A DNA stretch of 64,000 bases from Aureobasidium sp. EXF-3400 (GCA_024195585.1 SWBL01000106.1:62001-126000), one strand, 5' to 3'; counted from the stretch's first letter, positions 22,654 to 33,845 are shown. Program-made: numbers and translations. Notes: a model not told the origin generated them from the letters alone.

Positions 22654-24539
22654 TCATCTTCTGAAGGCGTTGTCCTCTCCGTCCGGAGGCCCTGTACACA
22701 GGAAGCCTACCGTTTCCTTGACGCTATCGCACTGATATTGTGTTGGCGTCGTGTGATTCGAGCTGTTCTCCAGCACGATGTTCGACATATGGACGTCCCG
22801 GCAAGGTGCGGCCGCGCTACATTGCAACGTCGTTACAATACCTCCACGGACGGTGCCTGTGAAGTTGCTCAGGTAAACATCGCGGATGTTGAACTTTGAT
22901 GTGTCACAATCGCCTGCCGTCGTCAGTTCGTGCTTTACCAAAGGTTCTATACATGACTTACCCTTGTTGCCTTCGAAATTTGTGCATTGGGTGACTTTAC
23001 GAAATCAGCTCTGAATACTTATCGGGACAAGGAGATGATGCTTACTTGTGAATGCCTTCTGGACATTGATCAATTTGAAGTCCTCAAAGACGAGACTTTG
23101 CGCGTAGCCATAGCCGCCACCGCCTCCGTTTGGTCTAGAGTTCGTCAGAAAAATTTCACGAGCTTCAACATTGGTATGACTTACGGCAATCCCTTGTTCA
23201 CTCCGGTCCATCTGTGTTGTCGTCAGCAGGGTCGAACTCATATGGGCATGATTTACTTACGTTTTGATGTAGGCTCCGTTCTTTGTATTATGAGCTGTGA
23301 TGTTTCGACAAGTCACATTCTCAATCGTCTCGAACTGGCCGTTCATCTGACCGATGCTTCCAAGCGCAATTCCAGATCCTCTGTAGAAATCGCTATCTTC
23401 GATGAGGATGTTTGTCGAGTTTGCCTTGGGAGAAATGGCATCATCGCCATTGTCTACGGTCCACCTGCGGAAGGTGATGTTGTTGGCATAGATTGTGTCA
23501 CAACCATCGGTGTTCTTCAAAATGCTAGGTTAGTGGCACATTCGTTCAAGGTGAGAGACTAGAACTTACGACTGTTGGTGCCTGGATGTTATGTTAGTAA
23601 GGAATAATTTTAGAGTTGGTGAGTATAACTTACGCCAGTCTTGGATGTGTTGTTGACATATATATCCTGCAGCAGAATATCCGAGGAGTGGATCACGGTC
23701 ATGGTCCACATTTGACTCTGAAGAAAGTTCAAGCCTTCGAATGTCGAATTCGTAGTGTCGGTGATGGTCAATTGATGCGGCCGCCTGGGATAGTTCGACC
23801 TTCCATTGATAAAACGATACCACACATCGCCATTGCCATTGAAGGTACCAGTGCCATATCCTTGGAATGTGATACCATCTCCGCCAAATCTCCAAGCAGT
23901 ACTCTGGTTTTGATAACCAACGGGCAGCGAATTATTCAACCAATAGTTCAAATCCGAGTTGTCCCAGGAGAGTGTTCCATGCAACTCAATATCAACGTCC
24001 TTCAGTTCAGTGGTTTCCAGTACGCTTCCAATGGTATAAGTGGTGTTCTGAAACACGATGCGGTTGCGTTGTCCAGCTTTAGCTCGGCCACAACTCTTGA
24101 AAGCCTTCCGGATAACTGTTGCTGAATCCTTTCCATTGGCTGCTGGTGTGATAGTGCAAGTGATACCAGACTGAGTAGATGTCGGTGATCCATAGCCAGA
24201 CGACGATGATGGATAAACAGATGTCGACGATCCATGAGTAGACGATGACTTTGTGTGACTAGCCGTCGACTTTGCATGCACTCCCAAGATAGAGGCCAAA
24301 AGAATAAGTATCAACAACATGATAGCAAACCCAATAACATATAGCCAAAAGATGATCTTCCCACGTCGTGCTTTTGGAAAACACCACCGCTGCAAAGAAA
24401 CCGTTGCTACGGGTAACTGCAGCGTTGTGGACTCGTCGACCTTTTGAATTTCCTCAATCACCACCACCGAAGGCGACTTCTTTGCCTCGTCACCATCATC
24501 GCCAAGCTTGATCACATTCCCCATCGCTTCAGCAGCCAT
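22654..24539 (-). CDS. Membrane-anchored GH28 pectinase-like enzyme
   Basis: Seven exons encode 526 residues; introns are 23582-23633, 23515-23569, 23212-23260, 23135-23184, 22995-23045 and 22914-22961. Instead of a signal peptide there is a cytosolic tail of about 60 residues. KARRGK follows, then a transmembrane helix (about 62-86, IIFWLYVIGFAIMLLILILL), so type II topology is expected. A Ser/Thr-rich stalk (about 90-125) leads to a GH28 beta-helix. Active-site landmarks are NTDGCD, NGDDAIS, GIALGSIGQ and AYIKTWTG. The GSIGQ in place of the GHG of polygalacturonases points to the exo-rhamnogalacturonan-type subgroup. Exon 2 is only 12 bp. A secreted paralogue lies at 57334-58711. The substrate is inferred, not shown. 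Confidence 0.88.
23570..23581 (-). other. 12-bp micro-exon in GH28 gene
   Basis: GCACCAACAGTC lies between two good introns (CAG acceptor, GTAAGT donor) and adds Ala-Pro-Thr-Val just before NTDGCD. It keeps frame and bridges a loop that is longer in the secreted paralogue. Confidence 0.6.
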
Positions 24540-25860
24540 GTGCGGAACTCAAAAGTCCACACGATCCTCGTATTCTGAACCTCCTTGAATGCCCCGCGTC
24601 GCGCCAAAAAAGAATGCAGGCGGTGGCAGGAAGGATCGTTCAGCAAAGTATGCACATGCCGGCTGCAGTGTAGAAAGAAAGATGCGGCGGGTTGCTACCG
24701 AGGAAAAGGTGCATGCATCTGTTCATCTCACCATCAAAAGAGGAAATCGCGTGCCCTGCGGGGTAACTTATGGTTGTGGTTTAACCCCCTTTGTGGAAAG
24801 GGATCCGCGGATCAGCAGTTGTCTCTTTTGGCTGTAGAGTTATGCTTAATCCGTTCTATGGAGGGGCTGGCTCAAAGCCTGCTCTAGAACGCGACCACAG
24901 CTGTGCCCGAGGCATCTCCTATCCTCTAGCATCCACACGTGTTTTTGTGTTTCAGAGATTCCGTGATTCTCGAGTTGGAAAGCGACCGAGTAACTTTGAG
25001 GCTTCAGCACGTGTTTTACTCGGTGAGATAAGAAGTGATGTGGAAAGCGGTATGCAAGCCACGCTCCAGGCATCGATTTTCTGGTTGGCCCTTCAGGCGG
25101 ATAGAACTCGGGATGCGCTCTTAGCTGGATGGACTGTGCCCCTCTTTCTTCTGTTGTTCCTTCTCCCGTACGGACGGAAAGAAATGGTCATGCGCCTTTG
25201 ATGGTACGGCATTCCTCTTGGCCTTCAACCACGTCGTCTCTAGATATGCAGTAGCGCCTCGATTACAGAGTTTACAGACAACGACAGCTGCAAGCCATAT
25301 GCTTATGGATGATACTGTTGCATCTGCTCATCGCACTTGCTTATGGTTTGCGCAAGCGAAGCAAAGACGATCAACGCCCCGCATACACCAAGCGGTATGA
25401 TCGTTCTGCGACTCGAGCAGGTGATAAGCGTATGCATATGCAACATCGTTCAGAAACGTCACAAGACTTGTGTCTCCAAGGGCAATTTCTTACTGCCGAG
25501 TAAAGTCTCTATGTCGTGGGAAGTATTCCTTCTTCATTACATGATGTTCATCGGGTAGGCACACTGCCACGTTTTGTGGTTACACTGGACTCTTGGAGCT
25601 TATGAGTTATAGTTGTACCAGGGCTTTGGCAAATTCATGATTCAGTTCGGCTATGCAACTTTCCGACGGTCTGGCACGTGTACACGACCAAGACTGCGAG
25701 GACATGCCCAAATATCACTTATCATTTAAGAGAAACGTGTCTTGAGCTTTTGAGATCAAATTAAAATATTGCAATCGTTCGTGTGAGTGTCTCTACAATC
25801 CACCGGGTATCTAGTCTAATATACAGTAAACAAGCTGCGACAAATCTATGTGCATGTCTT
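24540..25860. promoter_or_regulatory. Promoter of GH28 gene plus 3' region of MFS gene
   Basis: About 1.3 kb with no supported gene. It holds a 12-bp perfect palindrome, GATCCGCGGATC (24802-24813, about 260 bp upstream of the GH28 start), whose CCGCGG core could suit a Zn2Cys6 dimer. A CreA-like GCGGGG lies at 24758-24763. Confidence 0.35.
24758..24763 (+). promoter_or_regulatory. Possible CreA/Mig1 site
   Basis: GCGGGG matches SYGGRG and lies about 220 bp upstream of the membrane-anchored GH28 start. A run of CCCC on the same strand 25 bp further on gives an inverted arrangement. Support is only by consensus. Confidence 0.3.
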
Positions 25861-27727
25861 TTACACAGGCAGGTTATCAGCGTAACTGAGACGTCTGACT
25901 CCCTCCTTCTTGCGGTCCTCTGCAAGAGTCTTTGCGAACTTCGATCTGTCACGGATGACAGGTCCCTTCCAGTAAAAGACGTAGATCGGAAGGACGACAA
26001 GGACGGACGCACCAGCGAGAATTGTACTGGCGTATTCTACACTGTGTCCGCCGATGTTGGTGTAAAGAGGAGTGGCGTACATAGCAGAGACACCAGCGAG
26101 GAAGTCGCGAGCAAAGGCGTTACCACCACATGCCGAGGCAGAGTAAACACCATACGCAGCAATCATGTAATCGACCGATGAGAAGTAGATTGCATAGTTG
26201 GCGATACCGACCAGAGTGGAGAAGATCATAGGTGCGATCCAATGGACGTTATATGCAGGGCCTAAGGAGCACCAAGCAAATCCAATCAGACCAATAGGTT
26301 CCAAGGGAGCAAGCCAAAGCAGCACCTTGAGGCGACGCTCTGGCAAGAAGCAGTCGGGACCCTTTCTTCTGCGGATTTGGTTGTCGCGCATGAAGCATGG
26401 AAGGTACATGACATACGCAAGGAAGTATGCGAGGTTGATGGGGATAAAGGCCCAAGCCTGAGCGAGAATGCCGAAACCCCATTTGCCGTAGACCTCAGGG
26501 AAGGACTCCAAGAAGGTGAAAATGAGTGCGTCGGAGAAACCAGAGAGCAGAGACAAGCAGAGAACGATTGGCTCACGAAGGAACATCTCGAATGGACGAA
26601 TCCAGACTTTACCGGCTTCCTTGAGCGAGATACGCGGTGACTTAAGCTCGTTGGGTCCGTAGATGTTGGGATCCTCACCACTCTTGCGACGACGCTTGGC
26701 TTCTCTGTCGAGGAGGATAGTCGAACGACTCTCGGGCATGAAGAAATGGATGATTTGAACGACACCTCCAAAGATCAGCATGATCCAGAAGAACCACTGC
26801 CACTCGAGGAAGCGTTGGATAGGTCCACCAATGACACCTCCGATACTGGTGCCGATACAGGAAGACAGGACAATAAAGGCCAAGGGGTATTGTTGATCCT
26901 CGGGTGAGTACAGGTCGGCAATCAGACCAAGAGTCACACTACCGCCAGCAGTAGAGAGACCACCCTATAATCAAGTTAGCATGAGTAAGGTATGGTTTCG
27001 AAAACCGTCTCCGTGTGCAAATTGTAACCACCACGATTGTCTCACAGTGATGGAGAGCGATGTATAGAATACAGAAATGTACGAGTCTCTGGACTAGACT
27101 TTTAATCAAGGAGAGCTGATATCATGTCGCTTCTCCTTGAGTATTGTCCAGTCCTTGCGACCATCGTGTATTCCTATAGAGGCAGGTGGCACACTTTACC
27201 ACACGAAGAGGAGGTAGACTTACCAAAGCACGGCAAACAAGAATGGTTCCCCAGTTGGGAGCCAAGGCACAAGGAATTTGCCAGATGTTGATCAGGAACA
27301 TTGAGAGCTGGAGGATGGGCCAACGACCGAACTCCTCAGACCAAGGTGCCCACAACTCGCAACCGAAAGAGTACAGAATCAGATAGATCATCTGACCGGT
27401 TCTTGCTTCTTGTGCACCGATACCGAAAGCCTCTGTCAAAGGCGTAACAGCACTGGGGAAGACTGAAGTGTTGTAGTTCATCGATATCTGAATGGCTGCA
27501 ACAGCAGACAGATACATCCACTTCTTCCATGTTGGCCAAGCATATGCCAAAATCTCGGGAACATCGGTCTCTTTCAATTCTCTTCGTCCTTGAGCGTCGA
27601 CATGCTTCTTCTCGTTCTGCTCGCCAACAGGACTGGGTGTTCGTGTTGTCTCATCGTCCTTTTCTGAATTGTTCCCACTGAGGTCGTGACTCGGATTATG
27701 CTTTTGTTCTGGCCGTACGTCCGTCAT
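25861..27727 (-). CDS. MFS transporter, DHA1 drug/polyamine-type
   Basis: Two exons flanking a 259-bp intron (26965-27223) encode 535 residues with 12 predicted membrane helices and a charged cytosolic N-terminus (about 70 residues). Family marks include FGRWPILQLS after helix 2. Across the splice, CRAL joins GGLSTAGGSVTLGLIADLY, the usual helix 4 motif, followed by YSPEDQQYPLAFIVLSSCIG. A central cytosolic loop contains RRRKSGEDPNIYGPNEL. DHA1 members export drugs, polyamines or metabolites by proton antiport at the plasma membrane; the substrate here is unknown. It sits next to the GH28 gene, but nothing shows that they act together. The long intron has a strong hairpin and may be an introner-like element. 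Confidence 0.9.
26965..27223 (-). repeat. 259-bp intron with long imperfect inverted repeat
   Basis: The strongest arms are 27091-27114 and 27132-27154 (GGACT, GAC and CAAGGAGA paired), with a 17-base loop. The pairing extends outward to TATAG-AATACA at 27063-27073 against its partner at 27166-27179. Much of the intron can fold back on itself. Compare the 267-bp intron at 50571-50837. Confidence 0.6.
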
Positions 27728-29065
27728 GGTTGGAGGGTGAGTTGTACAGAGGAACGGCGTCCATGGTTGGTCGCTATGTTTATGTATGAGTTCTCAATAG
27801 TGGACAAGCGAGCCCCGGGTTCCACAGCCATGACGTGCGGTGAAAAAAATTGTTGGAGAAAAGATCCACTCTGTAGGTTGAGATGTCAACCATGAGGAGA
27901 AGGCCGCTCGGAAGCGTCGATGTCTGTGATTGAGATCCTCTGCAGGTGGCTGTGATGTCATTTTGTACATGGTCTTCGGGGACAGGGCTGGGCGATGGTA
28001 TCAAACTCTGAAAAGACTCTTCAAACAGGCTTAGCTTTTACTATTCTGAGTAAGGTAACGAGAAGTACGGCCGTGAAGATCACTTTTCCGGATAGTACCC
28101 TACATTGATGTTAGGCAAAAATGGTCAACCGTCGCTACGAAGAGAGCATTTCCGGTGCAACGATCGAGGCATCGATTTTGAGATCGAAAGAAGAAGGTTT
28201 ATATCCGGGGTTCAAGTCCGAAGGCTTCACCTCATATTTCTTTGTACGCGACCATAGAGAGACTGTTTTGCGGTGTTTTCTAGAACTCGTCCATGCGACT
28301 TGTAACGCGTCTTACCTCTGATAATTGTTCTCGTGGATTCAATGGTGAGACCAACATCCCCAGATGTCGCTCCAAAATCCAAAACCACTGACGTTTACAC
28401 CGAGCTGATGCCGACCACAGACCCACACACATCCTTTGAAGAGAATTATGGGCCTTGATACGTGCATCCTCCTAATTCCTCAGCGAACCCCAACTCTGGA
28501 TCTCCGGAAGTCCACAGAGCCATGCGATTTTCTGCTGGACGAGGGGAATGACAGCACCACAGTGTCCTTTTGTGCGGAGCTCCAGGGCAAGCTCCAGTTG
28601 CTGCTTCAAGAACCCCAGGGTTGAACATAGGCCCCAACATATTACAGCGTTTGATGGATCAAGAAAAATGGAGCAAGCTGGAGACATCGCTATACATGAC
28701 ATTCAGCCAGATTGCGACTGCGCGACGACATAAGCCCCAATATGTCGCGTAAAGCACGACCGATGATCGCAAAGTGAAGAGCAGCACTGCAATGATAGTG
28801 CGACGTCTTGTACTCTCTGTAGGCTACACGATGGCATCGAATCAGTGCCGGAATCCTTTGGTCGCCTTTTATCAGGTACGACACGAGATCGTCGCAAGCA
28901 GCATGAGACGGGTGACGAACTTGGTCAATCTATTCGGAAGCTCGGAAGTTGGCAGTCATTATTACTTCTAACTGTCGACCTCAAGTACTGTACAACGTTC
29001 CCGCGTAGCTGAAAGTGCTCTCCGTACACATCCGGCCATACGCGCTCTACCCGCCACTTCGTTCC
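27728..29065. other. Intergenic interval, possible decayed gene
   Basis: The left part is the MFS promoter. From about 28342 to 28970 the plus strand has protein-like stretches in alternating frames (for example LRKSTEPCDFLLDEGND, then NILQRLMDQEKWSKLETSL), broken by frame changes and stops. No family is recognised, and I would not call it a gene. Confidence 0.35.
28342..28970 (+). pseudogene. Possible degenerate coding remnant
   Basis: Protein-like sequence starts at an ATG at 28342 (frame 1), shifts to frame 2 at about 28456, and returns to frame 1 at about 28600. An in-frame TAA lies at 28751, and the frame stays open again to 28970. No short intron with good splice sites repairs these breaks. 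The product family is unknown; this is a weak call based only on how the translation looks. Confidence 0.2.
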
Positions 29066-29605
29066 TCAATCTTGCTTTCCTTCCCTCGCAGCCTTGACAA
29101 GCCCATCCAGCCAATCCTGGTGTCCATTTAGCATAGGATTGGGCTTTTTGGTGGACAGGTCAGCAGCTGGCTTGCCAATCTGCGACTCCTGTGTCAAAAT
29201 CCTAACACGATCCTGGTCAAGGTCCTCAATCACCCAAGCATGATACACATCGACCGACTTGTCTTCGTCGCCATCTCCATCAGATATCGCTCGCCAAGCA
29301 AGACGACCAACCTCCGTCTTGGAAGGTGTAACTGATTCATAGACCTCAGAAGGCAGAGGTGGGAAGCCAAAAGTTGAAAAGCTGAATTTGTCGCCTTTCT
29401 CCAAGAATGGTCCAGATTCTGGAGGAGTGATTTTCGAGCAGTTCCAGTAGTAGGACTCCCATTTGGTGATGTCGGCGAGGTATTTCCAGATATCCGCTGA
29501 AGAGAGGCCCTTGACAATGGTTTCGTTGCTTACGAAGTTGTCGGTGGTACCGGGAAGAAACTTCGCCGGCCAGATGATTGTAGGAGAGGTAGGTGCAGAT
29601 GTCAT
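29066..29605 (-). CDS. SRPBCC (START-like) small-ligand protein
   Basis: A single-exon protein of 179 residues. The pattern fits the SRPBCC/polyketide-cyclase-like helix-grip fold: an early strand (NFVSNETIVKGLSSADIWKY), then DITKWESYYWNC, a beta-rich middle (GDKFSFSTFGFPPLP) and a C-terminal long helix (HQDWLDGLVKAAREG). Such proteins bind hydrophobic ligands in a cavity, and some act on polyketides. No catalytic residue can be assigned. There is no signal peptide, so it should be cytosolic. It is divergent from the kelch gene across 587 bp. Ligand and pathway are unknown. Confidence 0.75.
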   Translation of the reverse strand: MTSAPTSPTIIWPAKFLPGTTDNFVSNETIVKGLSSADIWKYLADITKWESYYWNCSKITPPESGPFLEKGDKFSFSTFGFPPLPSEVYESVTPSKTEVGRLAWRAISDGDGDEDKSVDVYHAWVIEDLDQDRVRILTQESQIGKPAADLSTKKPNPMLNGHQDWLDGLVKAAREGKQD

Positions 29606-30192
29606 GATGACTTTGTTGTTGGTATCGCGACAGAGGTGTAGACGTTGATGTTGTTGTTGATTAAATGGTGAGCGAGAAAGTTGATGACGCTATGAGGGGA
29701 AACTCACAACTGCGGCAAACCGCGGCACACGTCGTCAAGACTTCAAGGCCACTTGACTCGATATTAGACGGAAACACATACACGAGGTACTACAACTCAA
29801 GAGACGAGGCAATACATGATATCGTGGTCAAGAGAAGCTTCCCAAGGCTGTCGTGCTTCTAAACATCAGATGGGTTCTTGCTGATACTGTCACCCTGTCA
29901 GTGGAAACTCGTCAACATTTCTTCCCAGTGCGTTGCTCACGGGGCTCCGTAGAGCAGTCAAGCGGCTGAAAGACGTATGTGCAGTATTCTGACTTTGTGA
30001 TAGAATCGGGTACATGTGGTTGTCGTTGCATTTACTCGTTCCTGATCGTAAGCCGTCTTGTCCATCAAGGTGACCAAGCAAGCCACGATGTCAGGGCAGA
30101 CTGGGCAGTGACATTCATGACACACCATCTCAAGAACAAAACAGCGTCTCACCCTCAACACATCAGCAATTGTTCTAATACCGATCGCACAG
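29606..30192. promoter_or_regulatory. Divergent promoter, SRPBCC and kelch genes
   Basis: 587 bp between two divergent starts, with no supported ORF inside. Shared control of the two genes is possible but not shown. Confidence 0.45.
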
Positions 30193-31224
30193 ATGGCGAC
30201 TATCAAAGGCACCTGGACTCAGGTCTATAAAGATCAATCACTCCAACGCTCATCTCAAACGCTCTCCACAATCGGCAATCTCGCGTTGATTTTTGGCGGC
30301 GAGCTTCATCCTCGCGAACCCCGCGACAACGACGTGCACATCCTCGACCTAGCCCCGACTCCCAATGACAACAGTGAACGAAATGCTTCACTGCGAAGCC
30401 ATGTCAAAGCTAGTGGCTCGCCATTAGCTCGCGTGGGTACGGCCAGCACAGCCGTCGACGGCAGAATCTACTACTTCTCCGGGCGCGGCGGTGTAGACAT
30501 GGCGCCGATCGACGAACAAGGTCAGCTCTGGCAATTCGATGCTGATGGCACGGGTTGGCGTGCAGTCTCTCCTAACGACGACTCGCAACCCAAGCCAGAG
30601 CCCAGAAGTTATCATTGCATGACCTCTGATGGAAAGAACACGATATATCTGCACGCAGGATGCCCCACTTCTGGCCGCTTGTCTGATCTCTGGGCTTTCG
30701 ATGTCAAAGAGAGCAAGTGGAGGCAATTAGCTTCTGCACCTGGCGCGCCCAGAGGAGGCACTTCAATCACATTCTCAGATGGAAAATTGTACCGCATGGG
30801 TGGTTTCGATGGCAAACATGAGTTAGGTGGTGAGATTGATATTTACGACATTTCATCCGGCACATGGGACACTCATAAATTCACGCCCGATGGCAAGGAA
30901 GGTCCTGGTTGCAGAAGTGTGGGAAGTCTCCTTGCTATCGATGTCCACGGCAAACCATCTCTGATCACTGCGTTCGGAGAGAGTGATCCTAGCGCTCTTG
31001 GCCATGCTGGTGCTGGAAACATGTTGCCTGACGCCTGGATCTGGGACATTGAGACCAAGAAATGGAGCAAAATTGTTGGAGGTGAGGGTCAAGAGGAGCC
31101 TCAGGCTCGAGGATGGTATGCTGCTGATGCTGTTGTCGTCAAGGGCAAAGAAGGCATCATCGTACAAGGAGGTTTGGCAGAGGATAATCAGCGCTTAGAT
31201 GATGCTTGGGTACTGAGCTTTTGA
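30193..31224 (+). CDS. Kelch-repeat beta-propeller protein
   Basis: An intronless 343-residue protein made almost wholly of kelch repeats. Recurrent signatures are the strand ending in GG (LALIFGGE, LYRMGGFDG, IIVQGGLAE) and the following conserved Trp/aromatic (DLWAFDVKESKWRQL, DAWIWDIETKKWSKI). About six blades are present, so the protein is one closed propeller with no extra domain. It resembles the fungal and plant nitrile-specifier-like kelch group by overall layout, but no catalytic residues are evident. It is probably cytosolic, since no signal peptide or membrane segment is seen. The role is unknown; kelch propellers usually bind proteins or small molecules. Confidence 0.85.
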   Translation: MATIKGTWTQVYKDQSLQRSSQTLSTIGNLALIFGGELHPREPRDNDVHILDLAPTPNDNSERNASLRSHVKASGSPLARVGTASTAVDGRIYYFSGRGGVDMAPIDEQGQLWQFDADGTGWRAVSPNDDSQPKPEPRSYHCMTSDGKNTIYLHAGCPTSGRLSDLWAFDVKESKWRQLASAPGAPRGGTSITFSDGKLYRMGGFDGKHELGGEIDIYDISSGTWDTHKFTPDGKEGPGCRSVGSLLAIDVHGKPSLITAFGESDPSALGHAGAGNMLPDAWIWDIETKKWSKIVGGEGQEEPQARGWYAADAVVVKGKEGIIVQGGLAEDNQRLDDAWVLSF

Positions 31225-32544
31225 TACTTATGCAAGTCATCGCAAGACATCTAAGCCCATCACCTGGTACTCCAGAACCCTGGTCTCTCCTGACATCGGG
31301 ATTTTGTACTTCTTAGCTTTGTTGGCAAGACGAGTCCTAATAAGATCCAGATGAGGATAATGGTGAGTTAGTTACATCAAATTACACGATGCTGCTTGGA
31401 TCTTCGAGTAGGTAGCTGCAGTGTAAAGGAGATCTTGCTTTGGATTTGAGCTCAGATGTTGTGTAACCTTGTCAGGGCCCAGATCGGTGTGAGCGACCGC
31501 CAAACCAGCTGTTCAATGTGATGCCACAAGGACTACCAAAACCTGTCCGAGGCTGAGGTCGCACAGGGATTGCACAGAATGCTTCGCTGTCTTGAGCGCG
31601 GAGACTTTAATCCTGATTCTAGATGATTGGATGTAGTTGTCTTGTTGGATGCTTAGTCTAGAGGACTTAGCTATTTGTGTTGACCAGCCTAGGTGACAAG
31701 CAAACCGACCAAGCTTCTGTGAGCAACACACATCTCACGACAAGCAAGGCTTAGCTTAGCTACATGTCTACAGTCACAGTCGCAACAGATAAGCCGGACA
31801 AGACATCAAAGAACGTTGTCAGTGTATCGACCGCGCGACTTTCTCCAGAATAGAAAAGTACGATAAGCTGATTTGTTTGTATCCAAAGTTCTGACTTTCC
31901 ACCGGACGAAAGGAAGGAGACATTCCAGAAGAGTCACAGGGACAAGTTTGACGGGGCTGATGACCAGACCCTGAAAAGCAAAAGCCTCGGCCGCGTGCAT
32001 GCCGCATGCAGCGCGCATGACATGACGTGCGCCGCGATCCTGCCTATCTTTTATTTTTATGAGTATCTCAGGAGCTTTAAGCTCTGAGAGGCTGTTGTGA
32101 TACACGTACCTCGAGGCCAGCACAGTCATGGCGATGTCAGGGCAGCGTATCATTTTAATCGCGCGGGAAAAACGAACGAATGCAAAACACAGGAGTAAAA
32201 GGCAGCCTTTAAAGAGGGATGTATTGCCCAGAAGCCTCTCCTTGATTGCTATCGTCTTTCTGTTGCTCTGCATTCTTTGCACTTCAAAGGGCAATAAACC
32301 CGTTTTCGAAAGAGTGTATTGCTGTGATTCATCTTCACATGCTCGTCCCCAGATCTTGAACTGCCTACCTTGCCCTCTCCACAATCTCCCACATCATCTT
32401 GGTCTCCCCACAACCTTGCTCGTAATCGCCAGTATAATTGTTCCGAAGCTATCCTGATACTGCCTCGGTTATAACACCTGCTCATATCCCTCCAAAACAA
32501 CCCCTACTGTCTACCATCAACTCATCTTAGTACCTGAACACACC
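31225..32544. other. Intergenic interval, no supported gene
   Basis: About 1.3 kb. A GC-rich alternating stretch near 31985-32035 is dense in GCATG and GCGC. Open frames on both strands overlap and lack motifs. The right half is the F-box promoter and leader (CT-rich near 32360-32540). Confidence 0.45.
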
Positions 32545-33313
32545 ATGGAGTCCCTCACCGCCGCCCAGCGTGTGCTCGAAACACCAGAACTGCTCGAAAT
32601 GATACTGGCAGAGCTCCACCCATGCCAATTACTCATCTCCCAGCGCGTCAACACCCTCTGGCACGATCTGACCGCAAACTCACCCCAACTGCAACAACTG
32701 CTATTCATGAGACCTGCCTGGCCAAAGGCTAAACCCTTTGACGCACACCTGTCCTGCGAAGCCAATCGCCCTAGCGAACGTCCTAGAAACAACATGATGC
32801 TGAGAAAAGTGCTGGGTGGAAGATACCCGACTTTTACACCTCGAGTGACCAGCGAGAAAGACGAGGAAGAGTATGCGGACAAGGGTGTAGAGGCACCGGA
32901 CGTCAACCCAGATGATATTAGTAGCATTCCACGATCTGTTAAGAGCCCCTCAAGCTATTGGACCTGGTAAGAGTCTACCCGTCCTTGTGATGACTTTGCA
33001 AGAGGTTTCGTTCTAACCACAGAGCAGGGACGTCAATGTCATGTACCCCAGCGACAAGCTACCCACAGAAGATGAAGCCGTGCTGTACGAGAAAGCGAGC
33101 TGGCGTCGTATGTACCTTTGCCAACCACCCTGCACGGAGCTGTATCTTGCGCGTCGCTGGTGTCGAGCGGCTCGACCGGCAATAGTGTCCAAGGAGGGCA
33201 TCACCATGGAGACGTTCATTGAGAAGGCAACCAAGGCCCGCGACCTTTGGAACCAGCTCTTCATCTCGAGCGATGGCGATTGGCACTTTGAGGGTCCTAT
33301 GCGAAGCAAGTGA
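32545..33313 (+). CDS. F-box protein
   Basis: Two exons with a 61-bp intron (32967-33027) encode 235 residues; the join restores Trp-Asp (YWTW to DVNV). The N-terminus holds an F-box-like helix set: ETPELLEMILAELHPCQLL, then QRVNTLWHDLTANSPQLQQLLF. F-box proteins recruit substrates to SCF ubiquitin ligases through Skp1. The rest (LWNQLFI near the end and RRMYLCQPPCTEL) resembles a large group of short fungal F-box proteins with no annotated substrate domain. It is probably a fast-evolving family member; target unknown. Confidence 0.8.
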
Positions 33314-33845
33314 TTTGGGCTGACTGTTGTCGGTCTGGCGTGTTTGTGAAACGGAGTGTTACGATTATACCCGGGATGATGGCGTTCTCTTTTGGTCTGC
33401 TTGGTAGGCGCATGTATGAATAGTAGGCTTCTCAAATACAGCACAGTGTTGCTGCTGTCATGTTCCATGATCTACGCCTGTTACAGGGATGTAAGATGTT
33501 GTGCGTCTGTGATCAGCAGCCATCCGTATGTGGTTGTCGGTGTCCTGCAGATGACTGCGACACGATTTTTGCCGTATGTGGACCGATGCTGAAAATGATT
33601 GCACCAACCGGTGAGACGCGAATCTGGACGTGGTAGATAGGTGAGCTGTCATCAGCTCGAAATGCATGACATACCGTACTTCCGAATCAAGTGGTATCAT
33701 ATGTAAGTTGAGTGGAGTGCTGTAGCCACGCGAAAGAACGCCATATACCCCAACCAGACCAACCGATATGCGCCGTTTATATGCAGATGCAAAGTTTTGC
33801 CCTTCCCTTCTCTTCTCGTCTCTTCCGCATTTTCAATCAAGAGTC
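33314..33845. other. Intergenic interval between convergent genes
   Basis: About 530 bp between the F-box and Pet191 stops. No coding sequence or repeat was noticed; it probably holds both 3' untranslated regions. Confidence 0.45.

Noticed and set aside
24802..24813. Palindrome GATCCGCGGATC as a specific operator
   Set aside because: A single 12-bp palindrome with no second copy seen near the other pectin genes; kept only as a note in the promoter entry.
11265..27727. A secondary-metabolite or single pectin gene cluster spanning GH78, GH28 and MFS genes
   Set aside because: Housekeeping genes (Dam1, Sec14-like, Ytp1) lie between them, and no shared promoter motif was found; proximity alone is weak.
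28200..28230. GGTTCAAGTCC resembling a tRNA T-loop
   Set aside because: The five bases on each side cannot pair, and no cloverleaf could be drawn.
31985..32040. GC-rich alternating stretch dense in GCATG and GCGC
   Set aside because: Could form Z-DNA, but it is short, not a clean repeat, and has no gene relationship that I can support.
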